Origin: Nitrospira sp.
GTDB lineage: Bacteria; Nitrospirota; Nitrospiria; Nitrospirales; Nitrospiraceae
Assembly (NCBI GenBank): GCA_016715825.1
Contig: JADJXO010000005.1
Coordinates: 113,695-177,694, forward strand
DNA length: 64,000 nt
Direction: 5' to 3'
The notes below the pieces were generated by a model that saw only the letters and a list, made by a program, of their open reading frames with translations, did no database searches and was not told the origin of the DNA. The position numbers and the translations under genes are program-made. Positions 1 through 8,911 of this stretch are shown here, piece after piece. Within the stretch, counting starts at the first letter, position 1. Each line of letters opens with the position of its first letter.

Positions 1-759
1 TTCTCCAGGATTTATGACGAGTGGCAACTTGAGATTGTCAGGTAGTACTACCATTTTGGAAGTTTGACTATCATATAACTTGTAACGCAAGTATTCCGGG
101 GTGAGCGTCCGGTTAATTGTTTCCTGAACTTTGGCCTGACTTTCCGCGCGCGCCCGCGCAATTTCGGCATCCTTTCCCGCAAGCAGCAGTTCAAACTCCT
201 TTTGTTCTTTTTGCTGTTTTTGGGCCTGCGTTTGTTCAAGAGCGGTTAATACAAGTTTCGGGAGATCGACGTCTGCAATCGTGACGCTTTGAATCGCTAA
301 GTGCCTATCCTTGAGTCTTTCCTGAACCACTGTTTGCGCCTTCTGGGAAATTTCCGCACTTTTCTCACCTACCATCAATGCGGGGTATGTCGCGACGACC
401 TGACGAACCGCTGCGACAAATTCCGGCTGGACGATTTGCGAATAATATTGGCGTCCTACCGACAGGGCTAAATAGTACACTTCTTCTGGAATTGGCCTCA
501 GCACAATGGCGGCTTTGATATCCACTTGCACATCGTCTGCGCTCCAGGCATCAACTTTCTCTGCATACGTCTGCCAACGCACATTATAGAAATAGATCTC
601 ATTCCACGGCGCCTTCCAGTACGACCCTTCTTTGAGTGGTTCTTTATCAAGACCCGATGAGCGGAACATGAGGCCTCGCTCACCCGGTAGCACGGTGGAG
701 CACGCGGTGGTAATAAGAAGGAATGCTGCGAGAATCAAGAGCGATGTTGCGCGAGTCAT
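1..759 (-). CDS. SPFH/Band 7 (prohibitin-like) lipoprotein, 3' end off window
   Basis: The frame is open for 253 codons from an ATG at 759 to the window edge, so the C-terminus is missing. GGAGGT lies just upstream of the ATG. The N-terminus is a lipoprotein signal with lipobox ITTAC, so the protein is probably anchored by a lipidated Cys. The body matches the SPFH/Band 7 family: an early VLPGERGLMF segment, a WQTYAEKVDAWSADDVQV strand region, then a long Gln/Lys/Glu-rich coiled coil (about residues 175-215) followed by LTPEYLRYKL. Prohibitin-like proteins form membrane-associated rings around proteases or in lipid domains. The role here is inferred from family only; no partner gene is visible before the window ends. 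Confidence 0.8.
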   Translation of the reverse strand, partial: MTRATSLLILAAFLLITTACSTVLPGERGLMFRSSGLDKEPLKEGSYWKAPWNEIYFYNVRWQTYAEKVDAWSADDVQVDIKAAIVLRPIPEEVYYLALSVGRQYYSQIVQPEFVAAVRQVVATYPALMVGEKSAEISQKAQTVVQERLKDRHLAIQSVTIADVDLPKLVLTALEQTQAQKQQKEQKEFELLLAGKDAEIARARAESQAKVQETINRTLTPEYLRYKLYDSQTSKMVVLPDNLKLPLVINPGE

Positions 760-1078
760 TGTACCTCCTAATTAATAGCGATAATAATTGCCCACTTTAA
801 AGAGGAGATAATCCTGAGAACACTAGCAAACGCCCGAGACAGTACGATGGAGAAGCACAAACCGATGAGTCATATATTTGCTTCTCAACCTTGGCCGGTA
901 GGAGAAAAACATGGATCAGTTTCGGCAGGAGCCTGAGTCCATCTCCGGTGAGTCTGCAGAAAGGTGGAAATAGCCTAAAAAGAAAATAATGCAGTGTGTA
1001 GTTTGCAGTGACCGCTTCAGCAAACTCTCATTCCCCTAAGGCATAAATAAGTAAGGTGACTTCGATTCCCAAGGCGGC
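760..1078. other. Intergenic, no convincing gene
   Basis: About 320 bases upstream of the SPFH gene. The only coding hint is a 20-codon frame starting with ATG near 911 after TAGGAGAAAAAC; it is too short to support as a gene. No terminator or tRNA was seen. Confidence 0.4.
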
Positions 1079-1216
1079 CTAGTACCAATGTCTTGTCACG
1101 ACATAACTGCAGACTAGGATGCCAATCACGACCGTAATAGATAGCCAGGCTATCTTCACCACTGGATCATGAACCCGTTGGAGTGGTTTCCGAAACGGAT
1201 TGGGGAACACTGTCAC
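1079..1216 (-). CDS. Possible 45-aa single-pass membrane microprotein
   Basis: A 46-codon frame from a GTG at 1216 (AGAAGGA eight bases upstream) to TAG at 1079. A polar, basic N-terminal part (VFPNPFRKPLQRVHDP) is followed by one strongly hydrophobic segment (IAWLSITVVIGILVCSYVV) and a short charged tail TRHWY, the pattern of a one-helix inner-membrane protein. A second in-frame GTG at 1210 is an alternative start. I do not recognise the family. The good Shine-Dalgarno and clean topology support a real gene, but no homologue could be checked. Confidence 0.4.
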   Translation of the reverse strand: MTVFPNPFRKPLQRVHDPVVKIAWLSITVVIGILVCSYVVTRHWY

Positions 1217-1805
1217 AGAGCACTTCCTTCTGCAGTAGGCCCACTAGCAGATCTATTGGCACTCTACCCCACGGGAAAAGGAAGACCACTCGCTTGTTCC
1301 CTAGGATGGTGGTTGAACGATGGCCATTTAGCGATGACCACGGTGCCTATTTCCGGCCGACACCATCGGGCATTCAGGCATTTCACCAGTCTGATAAAGC
1401 AAACCATGCTGGTGAGGTCGGACGAATTGTTTTAATCTTCTCCGTGAATTACCTCAATTTATATTCTTAGGACGCTAAGAGAGTATGTGACCGATTTGGC
1501 ACAGACGTATAATGCCCCGATTAATTTAGATCCACTTGGTCTTTATCTCCCCGCAGATTGTATGCGCCACCCGTTGCAAGGCACTCGATGGGTAGACCGA
1601 CTGCTTCACTACTTCGCGATACCTAACACGTCGTTGCATTTATCCCTGTGGTCCCCGCGCAGTAGTCTAAAGCTGAACATTCCAAGCCGCTCTCGATGAA
1701 GATATGTGCGTCTTCTTCCTATCGCTCTTCCCAGTGGTGAGGCATCCGAGGTGTTGCTATTGTCCGATTCACTGTCAGTAAATCTTTCACCATAGGATGG
1801 GTTGT
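1217..1805. other. Intergenic, no supported gene
   Basis: About 590 bases between the microprotein and the outer-membrane protein gene. Open frames here lack a good ribosome site and have low-quality composition. I see no hairpin terminator, tRNA or repeat. It may hold the promoter for the downstream barrel gene. Confidence 0.4.
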
Positions 1806-2687
1806 ATGAAATCTATAAAGCGTTTAATCCTCAGCGGCACACTCAGCGTTTTGGTGAGTGTCACCGGGTCATATGCGCAAACCACGACTGACGCAGAACT
1901 GGGGTCTCCGGAATTGGGCCCCTCTGTCCCACGTCAACGTTCCATCGCCGACGACCGCGTGCCACCCGAGCGAGTGCTAGTGCAAGAACGTCTTGTGGAA
2001 CGAAAACACGAAGGAGAGCTCTACGTGGCTGGCTTTGGTGGTTTCACGCTAGGACACAGTTTCTCACACCCGGAAGGAAGAGGAAGCCTCGCGGGCCAAA
2101 CCTTCGACAGTTTCGATCTCGCCAACTCGGTGATCTATGGAATGAAAATCGGGTACTTCCATCCAGGCCGATTGAATTGGTTGGGCCTTGAAGTAGAAGG
2201 GTTCAATACGACCCCTCACTTGCAACAGCAAAATAGTGTGCCGGGTACGTACCTGCGTGTGTCCACTCTCGCCTTCAATGTCATTGCACGCAAAAGGTTA
2301 GCCTGTAGAGCAGATGATCCTGATGCATACGATGGCACCCGTCGTACCACACGTTACGATAAAGATGACCGTCGCTATTATGAGGCAGAGAGAACCGCCA
2401 CCGAGGAAAATGCGAGATGTCCCTTACAAGTCTATGCGGGTGCGGGACCCGCGATCTTCTTCGCCGAAACCTCCAATCAGTTTGGGCGCAGTGGCGACAA
2501 TGGAGAAGTAGGGGTCAATGCGCTGGCTGGCATGAAATATTTCGTGCATCGGAATGTCGCCGTGTTCGGCGAATATAAGTTCAACTATGCTGGGTTCGAT
2601 TTCACTCAGCTTCAAGGCACGACCGCCGGAATTCAAGGAAATTATAAGGCAAGTCATTTTGTAGGAGGCCTGGCCATCCATTTTTGA
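1806..2687 (+). CDS. Outer-membrane beta-barrel protein
   Basis: A 293-residue protein with a classical signal peptide (MKSIKRLILSGTLSVLVSV to SYAQ). I chose the ATG at 1806 because AGGATGGG lies at proper spacing and the signal peptide starts cleanly; an in-frame ATG at 1797 is possible. The mature part opens with GELYVAGFGGFTLGHSF, alternates amphipathic strands (YGMKIGYFH, NWLGLEVEGF, VAVFGEYKFNY) and ends in HFVGGLAIHF with terminal Phe, the usual barrel-assembly signal. It belongs to the small OmpA-barrel/OmpW-like class. A charged loop (about residues 165-205) has many Asp, Arg and Tyr and a pair of Cys. A related barrel is cut off at the other end of this window. Ligand unknown. Confidence 0.8.
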   Translation: MKSIKRLILSGTLSVLVSVTGSYAQTTTDAELGSPELGPSVPRQRSIADDRVPPERVLVQERLVERKHEGELYVAGFGGFTLGHSFSHPEGRGSLAGQTFDSFDLANSVIYGMKIGYFHPGRLNWLGLEVEGFNTTPHLQQQNSVPGTYLRVSTLAFNVIARKRLACRADDPDAYDGTRRTTRYDKDDRRYYEAERTATEENARCPLQVYAGAGPAIFFAETSNQFGRSGDNGEVGVNALAGMKYFVHRNVAVFGEYKFNYAGFDFTQLQGTTAGIQGNYKASHFVGGLAIHF

Positions 2688-2973
2688 AGTGAGTTCTTCA
2701 GGGTACGATATGACGAATACAAAGGCCGGGGATGTTGCATGAATAAAAACCGACAAAATCACCGGCATGTTCATCGGTCGAGATGGGCCATCAAGGAAAT
2801 CAGACGCCATACCCTTCGCGCTAATCTAATCTGTCATGAGGTTGGGATGAAGATCATGCCTCACGCAGCCTTTGGGGTATTCATCTTTACACGAGATTTG
2901 TAATGGGCAATTGCTTAGCGCGAAAGCTTAGGAAGTGATGAAACATCAGGAGCATTCTAGAAAAGGAGAACGT

Positions 2974-3774
2974 ATGAAGAAAGCGACAGAGCAGCGATCA
3001 TTAGCGATCGTGACCGGGGCATCTAGCGGTATTGGGTATGAACTGGCCAAGCGCTGTGCGGAAGCTGGCTTCGATTTACTGATTGCCGCGGACGAGGCAG
3101 CCATCCATGATGCAGCCGACCGGCTCAGGCAGTTTGATGTATTTGTAAATGCCATTCAGGTCGATTTGGCTACAATCGAAGGCGTGGACCGGCTTTATCA
3201 GGCGGCCCAAGGCCGCCCCATCGACGTTTTGATGGCCAATGCAGGGCATGGACTCGGCAAAGGATTTCTCGATCAGAATTTTACAGAGGCGAGACACGTC
3301 GTCGATACCAACATCACTGGAACCATATACCTGCTCCAGAAGATCGGACGCGAGATGCGCGCCAGGCGGGAAGGCCGCATCTTGATCGTCGGCTCTATCG
3401 CCGGATTTATGCCCGGAACTTTTCAAGCTGTTTACAATGGGACAAAGGCTTTTCTGGATTCGTTTTCGTTCGCATTGCGGCATGAGCTCAAGGATACGGG
3501 TGTAACTGTTACGTGCCTGATGCCAGGTGCGACGGAGACCGACTTCTTCGAAAGAGCCGATATGCAGGACACGAAGTATGGACAACAAGGGAAGGACGAT
3601 CCCGCTGACGTGGCGAAACAGGGGTACGATGCGATGATGCGGGGCGATGGAGATATTGTCACGGGCTGGAAGAATAAATTGCAATCGGCGATGGCGGCCG
3701 TAATTCCCTCAGATATGCTGGCGGAACTCCATCGGCGGATGGCGGAGCCCGGATCGGGCAATAAGGCGGCGTAA
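2974..3774 (+). CDS. Short-chain dehydrogenase/reductase (SDR)
   Basis: A 266-residue classical SDR. The ATG at 2974 has AAAAGGAG eight bases upstream. Visible landmarks are the Rossmann glycine motif TGASSGIG (residues 14-21), NAG (89-91), catalytic Ser141 and the YNGTK Tyr-x-x-x-Lys motif (Y154, K158). Such enzymes oxidise or reduce alcohols, ketones or fatty intermediates with NAD(P)H; the substrate cannot be read from sequence. The gene stands alone, with about 290 bases before it and 190 after. Confidence 0.88.
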   Translation: MKKATEQRSLAIVTGASSGIGYELAKRCAEAGFDLLIAADEAAIHDAADRLRQFDVFVNAIQVDLATIEGVDRLYQAAQGRPIDVLMANAGHGLGKGFLDQNFTEARHVVDTNITGTIYLLQKIGREMRARREGRILIVGSIAGFMPGTFQAVYNGTKAFLDSFSFALRHELKDTGVTVTCLMPGATETDFFERADMQDTKYGQQGKDDPADVAKQGYDAMMRGDGDIVTGWKNKLQSAMAAVIPSDMLAELHRRMAEPGSGNKAA

Positions 3775-3968
3775 CCTTTTAATCGAATAACAGGGTGTTG
3801 GCTCAGCTAACGAATGAGAAGATGCGGTATTAAGAAAATCGAATGGAGCGGTAGGAATGAATTATGGGGGGGAATGAGGAAAAATCAGGCCACTATATTA
3901 CAGCCTGCCCGTAACCCTTTCCGCAGAGGAATTCTATAAAGTGGCATCGATTTACGTAATTATTGAAT

Positions 3969-4481
3969 TTAGGGTTTCGGTTTACCTTCCTTTTGCACCA
4001 CTGCAGCTCGTCCCTGGCTCGTCACCGTCGCGGTAATACGGTCGCCAGGATGTAGTTCCGTATTCACTCTTGTCTGCGGGTCAATTGTCAGTACAATCTC
4101 CGTTCCATTTTCTTGTTCGATATGAAGGGTATTCGCCTCGGACTTGGCAATACGGCCACGGATGGTTTTCAGTCCCGCGCTCTGACCAGGATTCACACTC
4201 GGATCTTCGATGCCGGTGTCCTGACGGTTATGTCCTACCGCAGGATCGGTTTTAGGTCCTTTGGTTCCGCCTTGCATCTCTCCTTCGACTCGATAATTTT
4301 CAGCTTGCCCTTGCTGTTTTAGGCGATTCTTCCGAATCTCCTCCCGTCGTTCATGATCCGCTGCATCAGCCCCGTGCAGGCTCCGATTCCCCTGCGGAAG
4401 GATGATGTCTCCGGCTAATACTGACGAACACCAGAAAACGCTACAAACGAAAACAATGGCGTGAAGCATAAGCTGAATCAT
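3969..4481 (-). CDS. Periplasmic protein with C-terminal beta-rich domain (paralogue of the 15.4-kb gene)
   Basis: A 170-residue secreted protein. The ATG at 4481 is preceded by GGGAGG, and a signal peptide ends near SSVLAGD. The middle is polar, with Glu, Arg and Gln. The last 65 residues form a small beta domain: IRGRIAKSEANTLHI, IDPQTRVN, then PGDRITATVTSQGRA. The same pattern (VGEIVKIEENYWIK, VTPETKLESRVKVGDAIAAQ) recurs in the protein at 15419-15847, so the two are paralogues. The domain resembles the small OB-like barrels of the DUF5666 type, but that match is inference. Function unknown. Confidence 0.65.
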   Translation of the reverse strand: MIQLMLHAIVFVCSVFWCSSVLAGDIILPQGNRSLHGADAADHERREEIRKNRLKQQGQAENYRVEGEMQGGTKGPKTDPAVGHNRQDTGIEDPSVNPGQSAGLKTIRGRIAKSEANTLHIEQENGTEIVLTIDPQTRVNTELHPGDRITATVTSQGRAAVVQKEGKPKP

Positions 4482-4725
4482 TTGATTATCCTCCCACCAG
4501 CATGAGTCCAAAAGCACCAAGCCCAAGCATAGTGTCTACCACGTTAGGAAGAAGGCCCGAGGTCGGTTCTCCATCGTTGATGAAGGAGAGCGTTTTCTTG
4601 GCTTGCTTTCTTAAGCTATGACATTGCGAAGGTGCATTGAACTAGGGATGCTCATAGATCTGAGCTAGGGCATTCGATCTAGCGGACATGCTGGCCGATG
4701 GAAACAGAACGGGGTTTCAGTTCCA

Positions 4726-4878
4726 TCACTGAGGCCCCATCAGAAGTACTATCACCAAAATAAATGCGAGAAGGCCCAGTCCTGCGCTCGGGTAATAGCT
4801 CCAATTTGCACTATAGGACCAGCTCGGCAGTGCTCCAATTAGGATGAATATGAGGATAATCAAGAGAATGGTCGTCAT
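4726..4878 (-). CDS. DUF3309 family small membrane protein
   Basis: A 50-residue protein starting at the MTTILLIILIFILIGALP motif, which is the hallmark start of DUF3309. Two hydrophobic helices flank a SWSYSANWSYYPSAGLG turn, matching the family in length and order. AGGGG precedes the chosen ATG; upstream in-frame codons are poor and outside the family length. DUF3309 proteins are common in soil and freshwater bacteria next to stress genes; no biochemical role is established. Confidence 0.82.
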   Translation of the reverse strand: MTTILLIILIFILIGALPSWSYSANWSYYPSAGLGLLAFILVIVLLMGPQ

Positions 4879-5044
4879 GCGCCCCTGTTTGTTCTGGATG
4901 ATGGTTCGAACTGCAAGGTAGTTCTGCGTCATCCTGACGGGTATCCAAAAACATCGTTCCTGAATCCATCCCTAGCCGTGCACGTATACGTCGGAGCCTG
5001 CGCACGACGTTTTGATAGAGCTCAAGAAGGAAGCGTTCGCTGAC

Positions 5045-5185
5045 CTAACTAATTCCACAGCCCTGATGTTTGCAGCGGCAAACAGGAGCCGCTTTGTCGG
5101 CGGTACGACATTCGTCAGAACAGAATGTCGTTCCGTTTATAGCGACACACGTGCATTGCGGATGGGCACATTTCTTCTGCATCAT
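5045..5185 (-). CDS. Metallothionein-like Cys-rich protein (copy 1)
   Basis: A 46-residue frame with ATG ATG at 5185/5182 and a strong GGAGGAAGG site. Cysteines and histidines fall in the pattern KCAHPQCTC, then FCSDECR, then CRCKHQGCG, i.e. nine Cys plus two His, matching the bacterial metallothionein family (SmtA/BmtA type) that binds Zn, Cd or Cu in the cytoplasm. It is clearly paralogous to the gene at 17054-17197: shared KCAHPQC, FCSDECR and a terminal C-x-C-[KH]-H-x-G-C. It lies between the DUF3309 gene and a small hypothetical gene, in what looks like a cluster of stress proteins. Metal specificity cannot be read. Confidence 0.8.
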   Translation of the reverse strand: MMQKKCAHPQCTCVAINGTTFCSDECRTADKAAPVCRCKHQGCGIS

Positions 5186-5245
5186 GACCCTTCCTCCAAG
5201 GATGCGACTGTTTTACCGTGCATATCAGTCTCGTTCGATCAACAG

Positions 5246-5464
5246 TCAACGGGAATCGATGAGACTTTTTGCTAGTTGAAGAGCGGCCGATGCGGCGGCC
5301 TCTCGGGACACATAGTTTTGTTGAATACTCTCGGCATCTGGTCCAGTTTCAATAATGACGTAGTGACAGACCCAGGTTCCATCAACTTGCTGAATCGGGG
5401 TCAACACAATTTTACGTTCCTTATAGTGATGGGCCGATGACAATTCGGAGGGATGTTCGTTCAT
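5246..5464 (-). CDS. Conserved-looking 72-aa hypothetical protein
   Basis: A 72-residue soluble protein with two-part architecture: a beta-rich N-terminal half (IVLTPIQQVDGTWVCHYVII) and an Ala-rich helix (SREAAASAALQLAKSLIDSR). No strong Shine-Dalgarno is visible before the ATG at 5464. Support for a real gene comes from a degenerate paralogue at 32387-32605 that keeps the GxW-x-C-x-Y core and the EAAAL...IDS helix. Function unknown. Confidence 0.6.
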   Translation of the reverse strand: MNEHPSELSSAHHYKERKIVLTPIQQVDGTWVCHYVIIETGPDAESIQQNYVSREAAASAALQLAKSLIDSR

Positions 5465-5713
5465 CGAGGCTTCGGATCTGCTGCTAGCTCGTATACCTAT
5501 ATTCTTTTAACATCTCAGAGAACGATCCGATGTGGACCTGGGAAGACACCTTGGAATGCCCGTTTAGATCGGAAGACCCATCAAAGACTACATCCTGAGA
5601 TCTCGCGACCTCATTCTATGTCTTTTCCCAGTATAGAAAGCCGTCCAGCTTCGCTACGATCTGTTGATACAAGAAACACAGGTAATTACATTCCAACAAG
5701 AGGAGCCTAGCAC

Positions 5714-6229
5714 ATGAGGATCAACTATCTTGGCATCTGTATAGCGATGGTAGGAGGAATTCTGTCGGTAAGCGATGTGGGTGTCCATGCCCAGCTGAGT
5801 GGAGGCAGCTCGTCGGGAAGTCCGGGTGGCGGAGCTATGGGGCAAGGAGGCCCAGGTACGACCATACCGGCGCCTGGTGGAAATGCAACTCAAGGGGGCC
5901 GCTCAGCGGATTCGAGCGGAGGCAATCCGATTATCCCAGGGGATGGCAGTCGTCCAGGAGACGGAAGTCGACCAGGCATGGGGTCTGTGCCTGGTAATTT
6001 GGGTGGCACCAGCCCTGGCGGAACCGGTTCTGGAGGAATGGGCTCATCGGGCGGAAGCGGTGCAGGCACTGGATCTGGAAGTATGGGGTCGCCCGGCGGT
6101 TCCGGTTCATCGAGTGGGATGGGATCATCAGGAGGCAAGGGATCAGGATCGGGCAGCATGGGGTCCTCTGGGGGTATGGGAGCAGGTGGGACGGGTTCAT
6201 CGGGTGGTTCAGGAGGTGGAGGCAAGTAA
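5714..6229 (+). CDS. Secreted Gly/Ser-rich low-complexity protein
   Basis: A 171-residue protein with a signal peptide (MRINYLGICIAMVGGILSV ... VHAQ) preceded by AGAGGAG. After cleavage almost the whole chain is Gly, Ser, Pro and Met in repeats such as GSSGGSGAG and SRPGDGSRPG, with no Cys and no predicted globular fold. It may be an exported structural or matrix-type protein. The next gene encodes a YtxH-like protein. The repeats make the reading frame sensitive to indels, though no break is seen. Confidence 0.65.
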   Translation: MRINYLGICIAMVGGILSVSDVGVHAQLSGGSSSGSPGGGAMGQGGPGTTIPAPGGNATQGGRSADSSGGNPIIPGDGSRPGDGSRPGMGSVPGNLGGTSPGGTGSGGMGSSGGSGAGTGSGSMGSPGGSGSSSGMGSSGGKGSGSGSMGSSGGMGAGGTGSSGGSGGGGK

Positions 6230-6332
6230 AAATGTCGTCTCTACAAACTGTAGCGATCAGGGACAAGAGTCCCCTAATCAGATGCCGAATTCTCTACACT
6301 TACTTTCTATTGGAAAATGAAGGAGGAGTAAC

Positions 6333-6704
6333 ATGCCAAACCGAACACATCGTGAATCGTCGAGTGAAACAGGGTGGTCTGGGTTTCTAGCGGGCGCATT
6401 GATCGGAGGCGGGGTCGCTCTGTTATTAGCACCACAGCGGGGTGCGGAGCTGCGCGGCATGCTGAGCGACTATGCCTCTCGTGCGTCGGACGACTTGATG
6501 GATAAGGCTGAGGAAACCTGGGATGCCGCCGTGGAACGGGGGAGAGATTATTACAACAAGGGCGAAGAGGTCGTCCAGGATGCGGGGCGGTCGGCGAGTG
6601 AATTTGCACAACAAGGGCAGGAGGCTGTGAAAAATGCTGGCCGTTCGGCTCAAGAATTTGCCAGGCATGCCCAAGAAGATGCAGATCGCCAGACAAAGGG
6701 TTAG
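6333..6704 (+). CDS. YtxH domain-containing protein
   Basis: A 123-residue protein with an excellent GGAGGAG site before the ATG. The motif GFLAGALIGGGVALLLAPQRGAELR (about residues 17-41) is the YtxH signature: a Gly-rich transmembrane helix followed by LLxPxxG. The rest is an amphipathic, Ala/Gln/Glu-rich helix with a repeated AGRSAxEFAxxxQEA unit, likely coiled. YtxH proteins are general-stress proteins of unclear mechanism. The hemerythrin gene follows 134 bases downstream. Confidence 0.82.
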   Translation: MPNRTHRESSSETGWSGFLAGALIGGGVALLLAPQRGAELRGMLSDYASRASDDLMDKAEETWDAAVERGRDYYNKGEEVVQDAGRSASEFAQQGQEAVKNAGRSAQEFARHAQEDADRQTKG

Positions 6705-6838
6705 GACAATCATGAACATCCATCTTGATACAACAACGTCAAGTTCTGTCTTTGCCTTGTCCTAGTGCGGAACTCTCAAAGGGTCCTTTAGAATCTCAGG
6801 TACCGAACAAACCTTACCAACCAAAAAGGAAATACGAC

Positions 6839-7348
6839 ATGGCCACACGAAAAAAATCCGCAATGAATACCAATGAGAGGACCGAACAGGAATCAGTGAA
6901 CGTGTTAGAGCTTCTGAAGGAAGATCATCGAAAGGTAAAACAACTGTTCACCTCATTCGAAGAAGCGGATGGGCGTTCATGTAAGGGAATTGTGGACGAA
7001 GCGCTAAACGCGCTGGAAATTCACAGCACGATTGAAGAAAAACTGGTGTATCCGGCCATTCGTAGGGCTACAGATGCTAAAGATATGGTCGCTGAGGCCA
7101 ATGAGGAGCACCACGTCGTCAAGTTCTTAATGAAGGAACTTCGCAAAATGAAGCCATCGGCGGAGGAATATAAGGCGAAATTCACGGTGCTGAGCGAGCT
7201 GGTGAAGCATCATGTTGATGAAGAGGAAGGGGAGATGTTCCCACAGGCGGAGCAAACCGATGTCGACTGGGACAAACTCGGACAGGAAGCCATGAAGATC
7301 AAAGAACGCATGATGAAATCTTCTCGCAACGCTCGCCGAGCCGCATAA
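6839..7348 (+). CDS. Hemerythrin (HHE) domain protein
   Basis: A 169-residue cytoplasmic protein. The ATG at 6839 has AAGGA eight bases upstream; an upstream in-frame extension lacks family similarity. It carries the HHE cation-binding pattern of a four-helix di-iron fold: H30 (in KEDHRKV), H62 and E66 (IHSTIEE), H91/H92 (EEHHVV), H125 and the acidic run DEEEGEMFP. Such proteins bind O2 or NO or sense redox state. A tail-only relic of the same family lies at 15975-16079. A putative small secreted protein follows 14 bases downstream, perhaps co-transcribed. Confidence 0.88.
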   Translation: MATRKKSAMNTNERTEQESVNVLELLKEDHRKVKQLFTSFEEADGRSCKGIVDEALNALEIHSTIEEKLVYPAIRRATDAKDMVAEANEEHHVVKFLMKELRKMKPSAEEYKAKFTVLSELVKHHVDEEEGEMFPQAEQTDVDWDKLGQEAMKIKERMMKSSRNARRAA

Positions 7349-7362
7349 GGAATGAGTAAAAT

Positions 7363-7722
7363 ATGAACACCCGTGACATCAGCACATATATGGTGATAGC
7401 CAATTGCATGATCTCGTTCCCTGGTTGTTCTGCCTGGGGACCTTCAATAAAGGGTACAGCGCAATTCACTAGCAATGACGTGGAGGGCCAATCAAAAAGT
7501 CTTGCAGGCGTGTATGAAGACGTTCAGCCTAACGGCTCACTTAAACCACATGTCCAAAAAGCGGGTGTGGAGGGTCGAGTCAATGGTCTGATAATTCTTG
7601 GTGGACCGGCAGACATGCCCAATATCAAAACGGGGGGAAGTGAAATTAAAGGGTCAGCAAACGAAACACCGAAGGTGACCATTGGGGACCAAACGTTTCC
7701 TTCTGGTTCGAACTCAAAATAA
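7363..7722 (+). CDS. Hypothetical exported protein, 119 aa
   Basis: It begins 14 bases after the hemerythrin gene with GGAATGAG upstream of the ATG. The N-terminus is moderately hydrophobic and contains SFPGC, which could serve as a weak lipobox. The remainder is polar and Gly-rich (SLAGVYEDVQPNGSLKPHVQ, VNGLIILGGPADMPN). I do not recognise the family. Position suggests co-expression with the hemerythrin. Confidence 0.5.
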   Translation: MNTRDISTYMVIANCMISFPGCSAWGPSIKGTAQFTSNDVEGQSKSLAGVYEDVQPNGSLKPHVQKAGVEGRVNGLIILGGPADMPNIKTGGSEIKGSANETPKVTIGDQTFPSGSNSK

Positions 7723-7985
7723 AGCGTCTTACAACGGGTAGTGAAGGGGGTCGGTGAGGCTGTTGACAGTCATCGATCCCTTTTGCGCTACCATCGGTTT
7801 TGCTGCGCCAGGAATTGTGCCCGCGATGAACTCTACGCGAGCTTTCACCACCTACCGGCAACCAGCGCAGGGGGAAAAACCTCTGAAGCCTATGTGTGGG
7901 TGATCCTCGCAACAGGTATGGCAGCATCTCAACAGAAGAAGCTGAGAGGGACCAAACTAAAGCTATTCAAGTCTCTGAGCGTGTC

Positions 7986-8438
7986 CTATTTTTTGAAGTA
8001 CTTGTCGAGTTCCTCAAAGAATTCAATGTAGAGCTGCGGGCGTTCATCAATCCCGATTGGAATCAGCTGAGTCTTTGATGATTCGGATGAGATGTTCATG
8101 TGCCATTCCGGAGTCACGCGTATTCGTTTCCCAGCTTCCGATACATCCACGGTAATCTGGTAACCAACGGTCGCATCGAGGCTTGGCGTAGGAGCGCCAA
8201 TGCGGCTCCGGACAAGTCCCTTCGTTTGATCGGCTTCCCCTACGCCCATTGGATATTCGGACACACGAAAATGCACGGCATTAAACACGCGCTCATAGGG
8301 GAGTTCATAGAGCCGCGAGGTGAAGTATTTTTTGTCTATTGGAGGCACTGATGCACAGCTCATCATTGAAAGAAGTCCCATACTCATTACGAACACAGCT
8401 AGCGATGTAGGTAGTTTATGAATTCTGGTCGGTCCCAT
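7986..8438 (-). CDS. Putative lipoprotein, 150 aa
   Basis: Starts at MGPTRIHK, giving a lipoprotein signal peptide with lipobox SMMSC (Cys about residue 28). The mature domain alternates strands (RVFNAVHFRVSEYPMGVG, VGYQITVDVSEAGKRIRVTP) and ends in an acidic-aromatic helix FFEELDKYFKK, compatible with a small alpha/beta lipoprotein. An open extension upstream overlaps the next gene and has no signal peptide, so I rejected it. The gene follows another minus-strand hypothetical by 20 bases and may share its transcript. Function unknown. Confidence 0.6.
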   Translation of the reverse strand: MGPTRIHKLPTSLAVFVMSMGLLSMMSCASVPPIDKKYFTSRLYELPYERVFNAVHFRVSEYPMGVGEADQTKGLVRSRIGAPTPSLDATVGYQITVDVSEAGKRIRVTPEWHMNISSESSKTQLIPIGIDERPQLYIEFFEELDKYFKK

Positions 8439-8458
8439 GCGTTTCGAGGACTGCCTCT

Positions 8459-8749
8459 TCACCAGGAATAGTACGGGTTTCCTGCACTCACCATCGAACT
8501 CGCGACAAAGCCTCCAGTTAGTGATAACCAAATGCGTTCAGGAGTATTTCTTGGGTCTGATAGTCGTGCGCAGTCCAGCTTGAGACCGTAGCTCTTGTGC
8601 AGCGCGATGTTTGTCACCGTGAACGTATGGTAGAGATTGGGGTGCACACGTTCAGTGAGGGTGTAACCGGGGAACTTGTTTGAAAGATAGGTTCGAATGG
8701 TGCTCAGTTTGGCTTCAATCCATACCTGTTCGTCGCTCTCAGCAAGCAT
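8459..8749 (-). CDS. Hypothetical protein, 96 aa
   Basis: The ATG at 8749 has GAGAGAG upstream; a TTG at 8806 would add 19 residues. The protein is soluble, with FPGYTLTERVHPNLYHTFTV, then a Cys and basic residues, and a small hydrophobic segment near the C-terminus (LTGGFVASSMVSAG). I do not recognise it. It precedes the putative lipoprotein gene on the same strand by 20 bases. Confidence 0.5.
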   Translation of the reverse strand: MLAESDEQVWIEAKLSTIRTYLSNKFPGYTLTERVHPNLYHTFTVTNIALHKSYGLKLDCARLSDPRNTPERIWLSLTGGFVASSMVSAGNPYYSW

Positions 8750-8911
8750 CGGCAACTCTCTCACATGTGATCCATCAATGTAGTGTCCGTCTAGAAGACA
8801 GATCAAGATACGTAAGGGCTCTTAGTGGGTGAGCAAATGAGGAAAGCGAGGTACTCCTGCGAGGCAGCGGCAGAACCCTGTTTGATCCCTCTGCTTTTAT
8901 GAGCTCTGTTA

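Noticed and set aside
911..973. 20-codon frame after TAGGAGAAAAAC
   Set aside because: Good ribosome site but too short and compositionally ordinary.
5799..6320. Open frames antisense to or out of phase with the Gly-rich gene
   Set aside because: Repeated GGN codons keep several frames open; only the 5714 frame has a signal peptide and ribosome site.
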